Assembly (NCBI RefSeq): GCF_900601905.1 | Contig: NZ_UWFA01000170.1 | Span: forward strand, 248,001-312,000 | Length of the DNA: 64,000 nt | Direction: 5' to 3' | DNA from: Pseudomonas viridiflava | GTDB taxonomy: Bacteria > Pseudomonadota > Gammaproteobacteria > Pseudomonadales > Pseudomonadaceae | Part shown: positions 17,174 to 27,207 of the stretch, piece after piece | Layout of the letters: each line of letters opens with the position of its first letter | Numbering within the stretch: the first letter of the stretch is position 1 | Notes under the pieces: generated by a model | Database searches by the model: none | What the model saw: only the letters and a program-made list of their open reading frames with translations | Told to the model about the DNA's origin: nothing | Made by a program: the position numbers and the translations under genes

Positions 17174-19426
17174 TTACTTCTTCAACAACCGCAACCCATT
17201 GAACACCACCAGCAGACTCACGCCCATGTCGGCAAACACCGCCATCCACATGGTCGCCATGCCTGCAAAGGTCATTGCCAGGAACATCGCCTTGATAACC
17301 AGTGCAAGGAAGATGTTCTGCTTGAGTACGCTCGAGGTGCGTCGGGACAGACGAATAAACGCGGGGATCTTGCGCAGATCATCGTCCATCAGGGCGACAT
17401 CGGCCGTTTCGATAGCGGTATCCGTTCCGGCTGCGGCCATGGCGAAGCCGATTTCCGAACGCGCCAGTGCAGGTGCGTCGTTGATGCCGTCCCCGACCAT
17501 GCCGACCCGATGCCCCTTGGCGTACAGCGCTTCGATTGCTTGCAGTTTGTCGGTTGGCATCAGGTTGCCCTGCGCGGAGTCGATACCCACTTGCGCGGCA
17601 ATCGCCCTGGCGGTGTGCGGGTTGTCGCCGGTGAGCATCAGGGTTTTGATCCCGAGCTCGTGCAATTGCTCAATCGCTTCGCGACTGCTGTCCTTGACGG
17701 TATCGGCTACGGCAAACAACGCCAGCGGACCGGAACGATCCAGCAGCAATACGACGCTCTTGCCCTGGTGCTCCAGCGCATCGAGTTGCGCTTCAAGCTG
17801 AGGTGAACACAGGCCCAGTTCTTCAACCAGGCGATGATTGCCCAGATGATAAAGCTCGCCATTGATCTCGCCGCGTACACCGCGACCGGCTAGCGCTTCG
17901 AACGCGCTGACCGGGTGAGCGGTTGCGCCTTGTTCGGCGGCCTTGGCAATCGCTTGGGAAACCGGGTGATCGGAACGCCCTGCCAGGCTCGCCGCCACGT
18001 TGGGCGCCCAATCAGCAGCGGTGGGCTCAAGCAAAACGTAATCGGTCTGTACCGGCTTACCGTGGGTAATCGTGCCGGTCTTGTCCAGCGCCAGATAATC
18101 CAGCTTGTGGCCCATCTCCAGATAAACGCCGCCTTTGATCAAGATGCCTTTGCGTGCTGCCGCCGCCAGGCCGCTGACGATGGTCACCGGCGTGGAAATC
18201 ACCAGCGCGCACGGGCAAGCGACCACGAGCAAGACCAGTGCCCGATAGATCCAGTCGAACCAGACCGCGCCCATCAGCAGCGGCGGGATGATCGCCACAC
18301 CCAGCGCGAAGATAAACACTGCTGGGGTGTAGATACGTGAAAAGCTGTCGACGAAACGCTGGGTTGGAGCACGCGAGCCCTGCGCCGCTTCCACGGCGTG
18401 GATGATCCGCGCCAGAGTCGAATTACTGGCCGCGGCAGTCACGCGAAACTCCAGCGAACCGGCCTGATTGATGGTCCCGGCAAACACCTTGTCACCGACG
18501 CCTTTCTCCACAGGCAGACTTTCACCGGTGATCGGCGCCTGGTCGATGGTCGAATGACCGGAGACCACCTCGCCGTCCAGGGCAACGCGCTCGCCAGGCT
18601 TTACCCGGACGATGGCGCCCAGTTCGATGTTTTTAGCCTCCAGTTCCAGCCACTGACCATCGGCCTGCCGTACGGTGGCGAGTTCAGGGGTTAGCTGCAT
18701 CAGGCCGCTGATGGCGTTGCGGGCACGATCCAGGGACTTGGCCTCGATCAATTCGGCCACAGTGAACAGGAACATCACCATCGCTGCTTCCGGCCATTGC
18801 CCGATCAACACCGCGCCAGTGACGGCGATGCTCATCAGGGCGTTGATGTTCAGGTTGAGGTTCTTTAACGCGATCCAGCCTTTTTTATAGGTGCCCAACC
18901 CGCCGCTGAGGATCGAAACCAGCGCCACGACAGCGACGACCCAATCGGGTGCCACCCCTGAAAAATGGATGACCTCCGCCGCCAACGCCATGACACCGGA
19001 CAGCGCCAGCGGCCACCACGGCTTTTTCACCACCGCTGCAGGCGCAGTCTCGACGCCCTCTTCAACCGGCTCCGCCTGCATGCCCAACGACGCAATCGCC
19101 TCGCGAATCGGCTCGGTAGACGGCAGCTCGTGCCAGACCCCCAACAGGCGGTTGATCAAGTTGAATTCAAGCTTCTGCACGCCGACCAGCTTGCCGAGCT
19201 TGTTCTGGATCAGGGTTTGCTCAGTCGGGCAATCCATCTGTTCGATACGGAACGTGCTCAGCCGTGCGCCGGACACCGGCGCATCAGTGAATGACACCAC
19301 GGCAGGCGCCGCTTTCGAAGCGCAGCAGCCATGGGCATGCGCGGCATGATCATGGGGTTTTTCGCTGTGATCGTGCTGGGTATGGTCGTGATCGTGCTTG
19401 CCTTCAGCGGCTTTCAATTGGCTCAT
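17174..19426 (-). CDS. cadA: Zinc/cadmium/lead-translocating P1B-type ATPase CadA
   Basis: 750 residues. A histidine-rich metal tail (residues 11-35, ending GCC) precedes a metal-binding domain with MDCPTEQ at 64-70. About eight membrane segments follow, with TGES at 300-303, CPC at 404-406, DKTGT from D448, SDHPVSQA and GDGINDAPALA. CPC and the MDCPTEQ form place it with Zn/Cd/Pb exporters rather than copper pumps. The start at 19426 follows AAAGGACC and matches the family; ten further upstream codons would cross the -10 region. It is divergent from cadR, which should control it. Confidence 0.94.
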   Translation of the reverse strand: MSQLKAAEGKHDHDHTQHDHSEKPHDHAAHAHGCCASKAAPAVVSFTDAPVSGARLSTFRIEQMDCPTEQTLIQNKLGKLVGVQKLEFNLINRLLGVWHELPSTEPIREAIASLGMQAEPVEEGVETAPAAVVKKPWWPLALSGVMALAAEVIHFSGVAPDWVVAVVALVSILSGGLGTYKKGWIALKNLNLNINALMSIAVTGAVLIGQWPEAAMVMFLFTVAELIEAKSLDRARNAISGLMQLTPELATVRQADGQWLELEAKNIELGAIVRVKPGERVALDGEVVSGHSTIDQAPITGESLPVEKGVGDKVFAGTINQAGSLEFRVTAAASNSTLARIIHAVEAAQGSRAPTQRFVDSFSRIYTPAVFIFALGVAIIPPLLMGAVWFDWIYRALVLLVVACPCALVISTPVTIVSGLAAAARKGILIKGGVYLEMGHKLDYLALDKTGTITHGKPVQTDYVLLEPTAADWAPNVAASLAGRSDHPVSQAIAKAAEQGATAHPVSAFEALAGRGVRGEINGELYHLGNHRLVEELGLCSPQLEAQLDALEHQGKSVVLLLDRSGPLALFAVADTVKDSSREAIEQLHELGIKTLMLTGDNPHTARAIAAQVGIDSAQGNLMPTDKLQAIEALYAKGHRVGMVGDGINDAPALARSEIGFAMAAAGTDTAIETADVALMDDDLRKIPAFIRLSRRTSSVLKQNIFLALVIKAMFLAMTFAGMATMWMAVFADMGVSLLVVFNGLRLLKK

Positions 19427-19455
19427 GGTCGGGTCCTTTATCGTGCTTGTTGCCA

Positions 19456-19486
19456 AGTGAACACCCTGTAGCCACTATAGGGTCAA
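19456..19486 (-). promoter_or_regulatory. CadR-type operator within the cadA promoter
   Basis: On the minus strand TTGACC (19486-19481) and TTCACT (19461-19456) are separated by 19 bases, the elongated spacer typical of MerR-activated promoters. The spacer is occupied by the near-palindrome ACCCTATAGTGGCTACAGGGT (its complement at 19463-19483, starting one base outside the spacer). A bound metalloregulator would untwist it to activate cadA. Confidence 0.8.
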
Positions 19487-19509
19487 GCATTCAAATCGGA
19501 TCGACGACC

Positions 19510-19956
19510 ATGAAGATTGGCGAACTGGCAAAACTCACCGATGCCCAGGTGGAAACCATCCGTTATTACGAGCGCGAGGGTTTGTTGCCCGCGCCAGCGC
19601 GCAGCGAGGGTAATTATCGGCTGTACACCCAGGCGCATGTCGAACGGCTGACGTTCATTCGCAACTGCCGCAGCCTGGACATGACGCTCGAAGAGATTCG
19701 CAGCCTGCTCAACCTGCGCGACAGCCCGCAGGACCAGTGCGAAAGCGTCAATGCGCTGATTGATGAGCACATCCAGCACGTCAACGCCCGCATTGCCAGC
19801 CTGCAGGCCTTGCAGACGCAGCTACTGGACTTGCGCCAACGCTGCAGCGACGGCGCACCGGATCATTGCGGGATTCTGGATCGACTGGAAGTGAGCGGCA
19901 GCGTAGTGACCGCTGATGTAGAGCATTCCCATGTCGGCAGGAGTCATGGGCATTGA
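19510..19956 (+). CDS. cadR: MerR-family metal-responsive regulator CadR
   Basis: 148 residues. An N-terminal winged helix (MKIGELAKLTDAQVETIRYY) is followed by a coiled-coil dimerisation helix and the metal-site cysteines C77, C112 and C120. The C-terminus (EHSHVGRSHGH) is histidine-rich, as in P. putida CadR. It is divergent from cadA, with a MerR operator in the 83-base gap. Expected inducers are Cd(II), Pb(II) and Zn(II); the exact selectivity cannot be read from sequence. ATG 19510 is the only start matching the family, though its ribosome binding site is weak. Confidence 0.92.
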   Translation: MKIGELAKLTDAQVETIRYYEREGLLPAPARSEGNYRLYTQAHVERLTFIRNCRSLDMTLEEIRSLLNLRDSPQDQCESVNALIDEHIQHVNARIASLQALQTQLLDLRQRCSDGAPDHCGILDRLEVSGSVVTADVEHSHVGRSHGH

Positions 19957-19980
19957 GGGTTCGGGGTTAACGCATAACGA

Positions 19981-20076
19981 CCTGTGGGAGCGAATTCATT
20001 CGCGAAAGCGGCCTTACAAACGATGAATATCTATCGAATGTACGGGCCTCTTCGCGAATGAATTCGCTCCCACAGG
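19981..20076. repeat. REPIN-like inverted repeat, arm type GTGGGAGCGAATTCATTC
   Basis: Perfect outer arms CCTGTGGGAGCGAATTCATT and complement, lying between the convergent cadR and thyA ends. The same family recurs at 22915 and 62616. Confidence 0.88.
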
Positions 20077-20107
20077 TTTGTGCACAATTGAGCAATATCG
20101 CGACGAC

Positions 20108-21079
20108 TTAAACCGCCATCGGCGCAGTCATCGCCGGGTGGTGTTCATAGCCTTCCAGCGAGAAGTCCGAAGGCTCGATCTGCTCCAGCCACTCGGGCTG
20201 ATACACACCGGTTTTGGCGAACTCCGGCACACGGTCGGATATCACCAGCTTCGGCATCGGGTACGGTTCGCGCGTGAGCTGCTCGTTGAGCATGTCCAGG
20301 TGGTTTTCGTAGACATGGGCATCGCCAATGAAATACGTGAACCAGCGCGGCGTGTAGCCCGTCAGGCGGCCGATCAGGCTAAGCAGCGCAGCGCCTTCGG
20401 TCAGGTTGAACGGCGTCCCCAGGCCCAGGTCATTGGAGCGGATGTAAAGGGTCAGGGAGATTTCTCTGGTCTCCTGATTCGGATGGAACTGGTACAGCAA
20501 GTGGCACGGTGGCAGGGCCATTTCATCGAGCTGCGCGCAGTTCCAGCCGTGGAACAGAATACGACGGCTGCCGGGGTCGTTGATGATGGTGTCGACGCAC
20601 TGGCGAATCTGATCGATGGCCTTGTACAGCACCACGTAGGGCTGACCGTCTTCTTCGGACTGGGCAATCTGCTGGTAGCCTTGGCTGATCGCGCGCTTGA
20701 TGGCCTGCGGGTTGCTCAGGTCGATACGCTTGTAGGCTGGCCATTTGCGCCACTGCACGCCGTAGATTTCGCCGAGGTCGTCTTCGCCCTTGCGGAACGG
20801 GTTGTCCAGCCACTGAGCGTTCTCGTTGGCGTTCTGGTCCCAGACCTTGCAGCCCAGCTCGCGAAATTCAGCGGCATTGTTCACGCCGCGCAGGAAGCCG
20901 ACCATCTCGCCAATCGCCGATTTGAACGCCATGCGCCGGGTGGTGATCGCCGGAAAGCCTTCCTTGAGGTCGTAACGCAACATCGCGCCGGGAAAGCTGA
21001 TGGTCTTCACGCCAGTGCGGTTGGCCTGCAGCGTGCCGTTCTTGATGACATGGGCGACGAGTTCGAGATATTGCTTCAT
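20108..21079 (-). CDS. thyA: Thymidylate synthase ThyA
   Basis: 323 residues. It methylates dUMP to dTMP using methylene-tetrahydrofolate. The folate/dUMP motifs [11 protein letters not shown], the catalytic Cys192 in [23 protein letters not shown] and [12 protein letters not shown] are all present. It is longer than the 264-residue E. coli enzyme owing to an insert around residues 85-150, typical of the long form found in Pseudomonas. It follows lgt on minus with 51 bases between them, the usual lgt-thyA order. Confidence 0.96.
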   Translation of the reverse strand: MKQYLELVAHVIKNGTLQANRTGVKTISFPGAMLRYDLKEGFPAITTRRMAFKSAIGEMVGFLRGVNNAAEFRELGCKVWDQNANENAQWLDNPFRKGEDDLGEIYGVQWRKWPAYKRIDLSNPQAIKRAISQGYQQIAQSEEDGQPYVVLYKAIDQIRQCVDTIINDPGSRRILFHGWNCAQLDEMALPPCHLLYQFHPNQETREISLTLYIRSNDLGLGTPFNLTEGAALLSLIGRLTGYTPRWFTYFIGDAHVYENHLDMLNEQLTREPYPMPKLVISDRVPEFAKTGVYQPEWLEQIEPSDFSLEGYEHHPAMTAPMAV

Positions 21080-21130
21080 AAATTACCTGCATCGTTGAAC
21101 CGCCGGGCAGCAGCGCCCGGCGCCTCGGTG

Positions 21131-21937
21131 TTAAACCGTTTTGACCGCGGGGGCGCGATTGTACGCCAGCCAGATCAGTACAGCGCCGGCGATGATCATC
21201 GGCAGGCTGAGGATCTGACCCATGGTCACCCAGCCCCAGGCGAGGTAGCCCAGCTGTGCATCCGGCACGCGGACAAACTCGACGATGAAGCGGAAAATGC
21301 CGTAAAACAGCGCGAACATCCCGGAAATCGCCATTGTCGGCCGGGGCTTGCGCGAGTAGAAGTACAGGATCAGAAACAGCGCGACGCCTTCCAGTGCGAA
21401 CTGATACAGCTGCGATGGGTGACGCGCCAATTGCGCAGGATCGCTGAAAGGCGGGAAGACCATGGCCCAGGGCAAATCAGTCGGCTTGCCCCACAACTCG
21501 GCATTGATGAAGTTGCCGATACGACCGGCACCCAGGCCGATCGGCACCAGCGGCGCGATGAAATCCATCAACTCGAAGAACGACTTGCCGTTGCGCCGGG
21601 CGAAGAACCAGGCCGCCACCAGTACGCCAACAAACCCGCCATGGAACGCCATGCCGCCTTTCCAGACTTCGAAGATCAACAGCGGATTGGCGATGTACGC
21701 AGGCAAGTCGTAAAACAGCACATAACCCAGCCGCCCTCCGACAATCACGCCCATGGCCAGCCAGAAAATCATGTCGGAGAGTTTTTCCTTGGTCCAGGTC
21801 GGATCAAAGCTGTTCAGACGGCGTGATGCCAGCAGCCATGCGCCGCCAATGCCGACCAGGTACATCAAACCGTACCAGTGAATTTGCAGCGGGCCGATAG
21901 CCACCGCCACCGGGTCAATCTGCGGGTAAGGCAGCAT
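21131..21937 (-). CDS. lgt: Prolipoprotein diacylglyceryl transferase Lgt
   Basis: 268 residues with seven membrane segments. It attaches diacylglycerol from phosphatidylglycerol to the lipobox cysteine of prolipoproteins, the first step of lipoprotein maturation at the inner membrane. [29 protein letters not shown], the Lgt signature around [20 protein letters not shown] and [13 protein letters not shown] are present. TTAAGGAGTCGCA precedes the ATG at 21937. Confidence 0.96.
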   Translation of the reverse strand: MLPYPQIDPVAVAIGPLQIHWYGLMYLVGIGGAWLLASRRLNSFDPTWTKEKLSDMIFWLAMGVIVGGRLGYVLFYDLPAYIANPLLIFEVWKGGMAFHGGFVGVLVAAWFFARRNGKSFFELMDFIAPLVPIGLGAGRIGNFINAELWGKPTDLPWAMVFPPFSDPAQLARHPSQLYQFALEGVALFLILYFYSRKPRPTMAISGMFALFYGIFRFIVEFVRVPDAQLGYLAWGWVTMGQILSLPMIIAGAVLIWLAYNRAPAVKTV

Positions 21938-22138
21938 TGCGACTCCTTAAAAGGGAAACTCTTGCGAGCACTGAACCAGAAGACTAAAGCAGATAACGTA
22001 AACCCACGCTGAACCGCAACAGCGCGCGAGCCTGGAAATGAGATCGGCATACTACCGGAGCAGGGCGTCAGGCTCTAGCAGCGTGCGATGGATGTCCGCC
22101 CCAGGGATGGGTAAAGTGGCTGAAAAAAGGAGTACCGC

Positions 22139-22885
22139 ATGTGTCTGATCGTGTTCGCCTGGCGCCCTGCCCACGCCCAGCCGCTGATCGTGGCGGCCAA
22201 CCGGGACGAATTCTACGCCCGCCCGACCCAGCCACTGGCGCAGTGGACCGACGCGCCGCAGGTCTATGCTGGCCGGGATCTGGAAGCCGGTGGCAGCTGG
22301 CTTGGCATCAATGCAGACGGGCGCTTTGCGGCGCTGACCAACATTCGCAATCCGGGGCTGGCGCTGGGACGTCGCTCGCGGGGTGAGCTGGTCGCTCAGT
22401 TTTTGACCAGCGATGTGCTGATCGAAAATTATCTCGCTGAGGTCGCGAGCCGAGCGACCGAGTACGGCGGCTTCAATTTGCTGGTGGGTGATCGCGAGCG
22501 CTTGTACTACCTGAACGGGTCAGTTCCAGAGCCTCGCCTGCTCGGCGAAGGGGTGTACGGCCTGTCGAATGCCGGGCTGGACACGCCCTGGCCAAAAGTA
22601 CAAAAGACCAAAGCCGCGCTGACCGGTCAACTCGATAACCCTGACCCGATGGCGCTGATGGCAATGCTCAGCGACCCGACCACGGCACCGACCGCCGAGC
22701 TGCCGGATACCGGGGTCAGCCTTGAAACCGAGACGCTGCTGTCCAGTGCCTTCATCGCCAGCCCCACCTACGGCACCCGTGCCAGCACCGTGCTGATCGT
22801 CAATGCCGATGGCAGTCGGCAGTTGATTGAGCACAGCTTCGGGCCGTGTGGCGGGAGATTGGGAGAGGTGGAGTTGAATCTCTAA
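22139..22885 (+). CDS. TANGO2/NRDE family protein
   Basis: 248 residues. It starts MCLIVFAWRPAHAQPLIVAA and continues with the NRDE motif (ANRDEFYARPT, near residues 20-30); Cys2 could act as an N-terminal nucleophile, as the fold suggests. YAGRDLEAGGSWLGIN and GERGELVAQFL-like blocks follow. The biochemical role of bacterial members is unsettled, with haem handling or quality control proposed. GGAG precedes the ATG by about 7 bases. It lies head-to-head with lgt. Confidence 0.85.
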   Translation: MCLIVFAWRPAHAQPLIVAANRDEFYARPTQPLAQWTDAPQVYAGRDLEAGGSWLGINADGRFAALTNIRNPGLALGRRSRGELVAQFLTSDVLIENYLAEVASRATEYGGFNLLVGDRERLYYLNGSVPEPRLLGEGVYGLSNAGLDTPWPKVQKTKAALTGQLDNPDPMALMAMLSDPTTAPTAELPDTGVSLETETLLSSAFIASPTYGTRASTVLIVNADGSRQLIEHSFGPCGGRLGEVELNL

Positions 22886-22914
22886 ACGCGATTCTGTGCC
22901 GGGAATCCACCTCA

Positions 22915-23006
22915 TGTGGGAGCGAATTCATTCGCGAAGAGGCCGGTACATTCGATATATCTCTGTCGACTGTACAAATGTCTTCGCGAATGAATTCGCT
23001 CCCACA
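22915..23006. repeat. REPIN-like inverted repeat, arm type GTGGGAGCGAATTCATTC
   Basis: Perfect arms TGTGGGAGCGAATTCATTCG and complement between the convergent TANGO2 and ptsP genes. Confidence 0.88.
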
Positions 23007-23029
23007 AGGACGGAATTCCAATTAGAGAA

Positions 23030-25309
23030 TCAATGCCCTTTGACGGACCCCGGATTGATCATCCGTGACAGCCCAAGGTTCTTCAGCGCCAGTTGCAGGG
23101 AGCTGCTGATCACTTGCGGGTTGTCGTTGGTCATCAATTGGGCAAGCAGTTCCTTGGCTTTGCTCAGGTGGATCTGGCGCAGCATCCACTTCACTTTCGG
23201 CAGGTTGGTGGAGTTCATCGACAAACTGTCAAAACCCATCGCCATCAACAGCACCGCAGCCGCAGGATCACCGGCCATTTCGCCGCAGATGCTTACCGGC
23301 TTGCCTTCGGCATGGGCGTCACGCACCACGTTCTGCAACGCTTGCAGCACCGCTGGATGCAGATAATCGTAAAGGTCGGCAACGCGTGGGTTGTTGCGAT
23401 CCACAGCCAGCAGGTATTGGGTCAGGTCGTTGGAGCCGACCGACAGGAAATCCACCTGACGGGCCAGATCCCGGGTCTGATAGACGGCTGCGGGGACTTC
23501 GATCATCACGCCCACTGGAGGCATCGGCACGTCGGTGCCCTCATCGCGCACTTCACCCCAGGCGCGGTGAATCAGGTGCAGCGCCTCTTCAACCTCGTGA
23601 GTGCTGGAAATCATCGGCAGCAGAATCCGCAGATTGTTCAAGCCTTCACTGGCCTTGAGCATGGCGCGGGTCTGCACCAGGAAAATCTCCGGGTGATCAA
23701 GGGTTACGCGGATCCCGCGCCAGCCCAGAAACGGGTTTTCTTCCTTGATCGGGAAGTACGACAGCGCTTTATCGCCACCGATGTCCAGGCTGCGCATGGT
23801 GACAGGCAGCGGATGGAACGCGGCCAACTGCTCGCGATAGATCGCCAGTTGCTCTTTTTCACTCGGGAAGCGCTGTTGAATCATGAACGGCACTTCGGTG
23901 CGGTACAGGCCAACGCCTTCAGCGCCGCGCTGCTGGGCACGCGCGACATCAGCCAGCAGGCCGGTGTTGACCCACAACGGCATGCGATGGCCGTCGAGCG
24001 TGACGCAAGGCAGCTCGCGCAGCGCGTCCAGGCCCTGAGACAGCTGACGCTCTTCTTCAACGACCTTGGCGAACTGCTTGCGCATGGCGTCGCTGGGGTT
24101 GGTGAAGACTTCGCCGTGGTAGCCGTCGACGATCAGCTCGATGCCGTCGACCTTGGAATACGGCAGATCGACCACGCCCATGACCGTCGGAATACCCATG
24201 GCACGCGCCAGGATCGCCACATGAGAGTTGCCGGAGCCGAGTACTGAAATAAGGCCAGCCAGCTTGCCTTCCGGCACTTCGCCCAGCATGGCCGCCGTCA
24301 GCTCTTCACTCACCAGGATCGTGTTATCCGGATAGACCAGGGTCTGCTGTCGCGCTTCCTGCAGATAGGCCAGCAGGCGGCGGCCAAGGTCCTTGACGTC
24401 CGAGGCGCGCTCGCGCAGATAGGCGTCGTCCATCAATTCAAAGCGTTTTACGTGTTCGTTGACCACCGAACGCAAGGCTCCCTGGGCCCATTGTCCGGTT
24501 TTGATCACGTTGGTCACTTCACTGCCCAGCGAAGCATCGTCAAGCATCATCAGGTAAACATCGAACAACGCGCGCTCTTCCGGGCGCAGCTGATTGGCGA
24601 GCTTGGCGGACAGCGCACGCATGTCGCTGCGTACACCTTCCAGCGCGGTCTGGAACAGGGCGAGCTCGGCCTTGATGTCACTGACCGATTTGTCCGGCAC
24701 CACTTCGAGATCGGCAGGCGGCAACATCACCACCGCTACGCCGACTGCCGCACCGGGAGAACCGGCCACGCCGACGAACTTGGCTTCCTGAATGCCTTTG
24801 CCCTGGCGACCCAGACCGCGGATCGAGCCAGTGGCTTCGGCGTGGGCGATAACACCTGCGAGCTGCGCGCTCATGGTCACGAGGAAGGCCTCTTCACCCT
24901 CGTCGAACTGACGGCGCTCCTTTTGCTGGATCACCAACACGCCCACCACACGTCGGTGGTGGATAATCGGCGCGCCAAGGAAGGAGGCATAGCGCTCTTC
25001 GCCGGTTTCGGCAAAGTAGCGATAGCGCGGGTGATCAGCTGCGTTTTCGAGGTTCAGCGGTTCTTCACGGGTGCCGACCAGACCGACCAGGCCTTCGTTC
25101 GGCGCCATGCTGACTTTGCCGATGGAGCGCTTGTTCAGGCCCTCGGTGGCCATCAGCACGAAGCGATTGCTTTCGGTGTCGAGCAAATAGACCGAGCAGA
25201 CCTGGCTGCCCATGGCCTCTTTGACGCGTAACACAATAATCCCCAACGCCGCCTTGAGATCCTTGGCGGAGTTAACTTCCTGGACGATCTTGCGCAGCGT
25301 ATTGAGCAT
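23030..25309 (-). CDS. ptsP: Phosphoenolpyruvate-protein phosphotransferase PtsP (EI-Ntr)
   Basis: 759 residues: an N-terminal GAF domain (about 1-160), the PEP-utiliser N-domain, the swivelling phosphohistidine domain (GSGNSHVAILARAMGIPTV) and the PEP-binding barrel (GVGLYRTEVPFM, MRSLDIGGDKALSY, GVMIEVPAAV, CGEMAGDP). It starts the nitrogen phosphotransfer relay EI-Ntr to NPr to EIIA-Ntr, which senses glutamine through GAF and influences potassium transport, carbon storage and virulence traits. It follows rppH on minus with a 21-base gap, the usual rppH-ptsP pair. Confidence 0.96.
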   Translation of the reverse strand: MLNTLRKIVQEVNSAKDLKAALGIIVLRVKEAMGSQVCSVYLLDTESNRFVLMATEGLNKRSIGKVSMAPNEGLVGLVGTREEPLNLENAADHPRYRYFAETGEERYASFLGAPIIHHRRVVGVLVIQQKERRQFDEGEEAFLVTMSAQLAGVIAHAEATGSIRGLGRQGKGIQEAKFVGVAGSPGAAVGVAVVMLPPADLEVVPDKSVSDIKAELALFQTALEGVRSDMRALSAKLANQLRPEERALFDVYLMMLDDASLGSEVTNVIKTGQWAQGALRSVVNEHVKRFELMDDAYLRERASDVKDLGRRLLAYLQEARQQTLVYPDNTILVSEELTAAMLGEVPEGKLAGLISVLGSGNSHVAILARAMGIPTVMGVVDLPYSKVDGIELIVDGYHGEVFTNPSDAMRKQFAKVVEEERQLSQGLDALRELPCVTLDGHRMPLWVNTGLLADVARAQQRGAEGVGLYRTEVPFMIQQRFPSEKEQLAIYREQLAAFHPLPVTMRSLDIGGDKALSYFPIKEENPFLGWRGIRVTLDHPEIFLVQTRAMLKASEGLNNLRILLPMISSTHEVEEALHLIHRAWGEVRDEGTDVPMPPVGVMIEVPAAVYQTRDLARQVDFLSVGSNDLTQYLLAVDRNNPRVADLYDYLHPAVLQALQNVVRDAHAEGKPVSICGEMAGDPAAAVLLMAMGFDSLSMNSTNLPKVKWMLRQIHLSKAKELLAQLMTNDNPQVISSSLQLALKNLGLSRMINPGSVKGH

Positions 25310-25330
25310 GGCTCGGGGTCGAACTCCGTG

Positions 25331-25810
25331 TCAGTCGCGCGATAAAAGGCGCGGGGCAAGCTCTTTGAGTGCGCGTCGGTACACCTCGCGCTTGAATGTC
25401 ACCACCTGACCCAGCGGATACCAATAACTGACCCAGCGCCAGCCATCGAACTCCGGTTTCCCGGTCAAATCCATCCGCACCCGCTGCTCGTTGGAGACCA
25501 GGCGCAGGAGAAACCATTTCTGCTTCTGACCGATGCACAGCGGCTGGCTGTGCGTGCGGACCAGTCGTTGCGGCAGACGATAGCGCAACCAGCCCCGAGT
25601 ACAGGCAAGTATTTGCACATCTTCGCGTTCCAGCCCGACTTCTTCGTTCAGTTCACGATAAAGCGCGTCTTCCGGCGTCTCCTGAGGGTTGATGCCCCCC
25701 TGTGGAAACTGCCAGGCATCCTGGTTGATTCGCCGAGCCCATAGGACTTGGCCGGAGTCGTTTGTCAGAATTATCCCGACATTAGGACGGAAACCATCGG
25801 GGTCGATCAC
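25331..25810 (-). CDS. rppH: RNA pyrophosphohydrolase RppH
   Basis: 159 residues. It removes pyrophosphate from 5'-triphosphate mRNA and so triggers 5'-end-dependent decay. The Nudix box [20 protein letters not shown] begins at residue 38. The protein begins [12 protein letters not shown] in all relatives; here that segment follows a GTG at 25810 preceded by GAGG, so GTG is the start and the 14-codon extension upstream is not used. Confidence 0.95.
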   Translation of the reverse strand: MIDPDGFRPNVGIILTNDSGQVLWARRINQDAWQFPQGGINPQETPEDALYRELNEEVGLEREDVQILACTRGWLRYRLPQRLVRTHSQPLCIGQKQKWFLLRLVSNEQRVRMDLTGKPEFDGWRWVSYWYPLGQVVTFKREVYRRALKELAPRLLSRD

Positions 25811-25952
25811 GGCAACAACCTCGCAAACGCATGTCACCGCATTGTTCCACAAAGCCGATCAAAGCAGCAACGAGCCTTCGCAGGTTATGTGAAGAGTTGT
25901 GAAAACCTCGTATTCTGGGGCTCTTTTTTCAGTCATTTCAGCGAGTAACCAC

Positions 25953-26609
25953 ATGCGTCTGGCTTTATTCGACCTCGATAACACCCTTCTGGGCGGCGAC
26001 AGCGATCACGCGTGGGGAGATTACCTGTGCGAGCGCGGCATTTTGGATACCGCCACCTACAAGACCCGCAACGACGAGTTCTATCAGGATTACCTGGCCG
26101 GAACCCTCGACCTCACGGCCTACCTGAACTTCACTCTGGAGATTCTGGGCCGCACGGAGATGGCGCAGCTGGACGAATGGCATCGCAACTTCATGCGTGA
26201 TTGCATCGAGCCGATCATGCTGCCCAAGGCACTGGAGCTGATTGCCAGGCATCGCGAGGCAGGCGACAAGCTGGTGGTGATCACGGCCACCAACCGCTTC
26301 GTCACCGCTCCCATCGTTGCGAAGCTTGGCATTGAGACGCTGCTGGCGACTGAATGCGAGATCGTCGACGGGCGCTACACCGGCCGCACCACAGACGTGC
26401 CGTGTTTTCGCGAAGGCAAAGTGACGCGACTTGATCGCTGGCTTGAAGAGAATCAACTCAACCTGGACGACAGCTATTTCTACAGCGATTCGCTCAATGA
26501 CCTGCCACTGCTGGAGAAAGTCGCCAACCCGGTGGCTGTGGATCCGGATCCGAAGCTGCGTGCCGAGGCTCAAAGCCGGGGTTGGCCGGTGATTACGCTG
26601 CGCGATTGA
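25953..26609 (+). CDS. HAD-IB family phosphatase (SerB-like)
   Basis: 218 residues of the haloacid dehalogenase superfamily. Motif I is [13 protein letters not shown] with nucleophile D7 and acid D9; motif II is VVITATNR; motif III covers [10 protein letters not shown] and [11 protein letters not shown]. The HAD-IB group includes phosphoserine phosphatases and histidinol-phosphatase-like enzymes, and the substrate cannot be decided. In pseudomonads this gene stands divergently from rppH-ptsP, as here. ATG 25953 gives the family start; the upstream in-frame ATG is within the promoter. Confidence 0.88.
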   Translation: MRLALFDLDNTLLGGDSDHAWGDYLCERGILDTATYKTRNDEFYQDYLAGTLDLTAYLNFTLEILGRTEMAQLDEWHRNFMRDCIEPIMLPKALELIARHREAGDKLVVITATNRFVTAPIVAKLGIETLLATECEIVDGRYTGRTTDVPCFREGKVTRLDRWLEENQLNLDDSYFYSDSLNDLPLLEKVANPVAVDPDPKLRAEAQSRGWPVITLRD

Positions 26610-26628
26610 TCTGTAGAGCGTAATTCTC

Positions 26629-26719
26629 CTGTGGGAGCGGTGCTTGCCCGCGATAAGGCTGGATGCAGTTCACATTAGAATTGCGCTGCCCTTAGCGCGG
26701 GCAAGCGCCGCTCCCACAG
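26629..26719. repeat. REPIN-like inverted repeat, arm type GTGGGAGCGGTGC
   Basis: Arms CTGTGGGAGCGGTGCTTGCC and GGGCAAGCGCCGCTCCCACAG, with one mismatch in the inner part. It separates the convergent HAD and DUF2269 genes. Confidence 0.85.
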
Positions 26720-26748
26720 AGGGATTGAATGCCAAGACCCGATGAGCA

Positions 26749-27177
26749 CTAAAGCGGCTTGGCGCCCATCAATCCGGCAATCGCGATAAAACAGATCACA
26801 CAGAGTACCGCCAACCCCAGGGTGAATGTCAGCCCACCCCTGCCTGGCTCAAGCCGCAGCCGATTCAACCGCGCCACCAGCCAGATCCAGCTCAACGCGC
26901 CAACGGTGTAGAGCACGCTGCTGCCCAGCACCCAGGTTTGCCCCAAGGGCCAGCCGATCAGGTGCGTGAGCCACCAGCCACTGATCGGCATGGTCAGCAG
27001 GCATAACCCCATCAGAATCCAGGCAAACAGCCGTGGGCGATGCAAAAGGCGCGTGTGGTTGTCGGCAAAACCGGCGCGGCGACCTTTTACAAACCATATA
27101 GCCAGGCCTGACGCGCAAATCAGAAACAGCATAGTCGCCACTATGTGCAGGGTTTTGAGGGCGGTGAAATGTTCCAT
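26749..27177 (-). CDS. DUF2269 family integral membrane protein
   Basis: 142 residues with four hydrophobic segments (about 8-28, 50-70, 82-102, 120-138). The start MEHFTALKTLHIVATMLFLI and the LMGLCLLTMPISGWWLTHL block are typical of DUF2269 inner-membrane proteins, whose function is unknown. It stands alone between two REPINs downstream of ilvA on the same strand. Confidence 0.82.
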   Translation of the reverse strand: MEHFTALKTLHIVATMLFLICASGLAIWFVKGRRAGFADNHTRLLHRPRLFAWILMGLCLLTMPISGWWLTHLIGWPLGQTWVLGSSVLYTVGALSWIWLVARLNRLRLEPGRGGLTFTLGLAVLCVICFIAIAGLMGAKPL

Positions 27178-27207
27178 TTTCTATGTGCTCCAGGTGCGGC
27201 AGGTAAT

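Noticed and set aside
20078..21826. 582-codon open frame on plus across thyA and lgt
   Set aside because: It spans two well-defined minus-strand genes and their gap, and has no family features.
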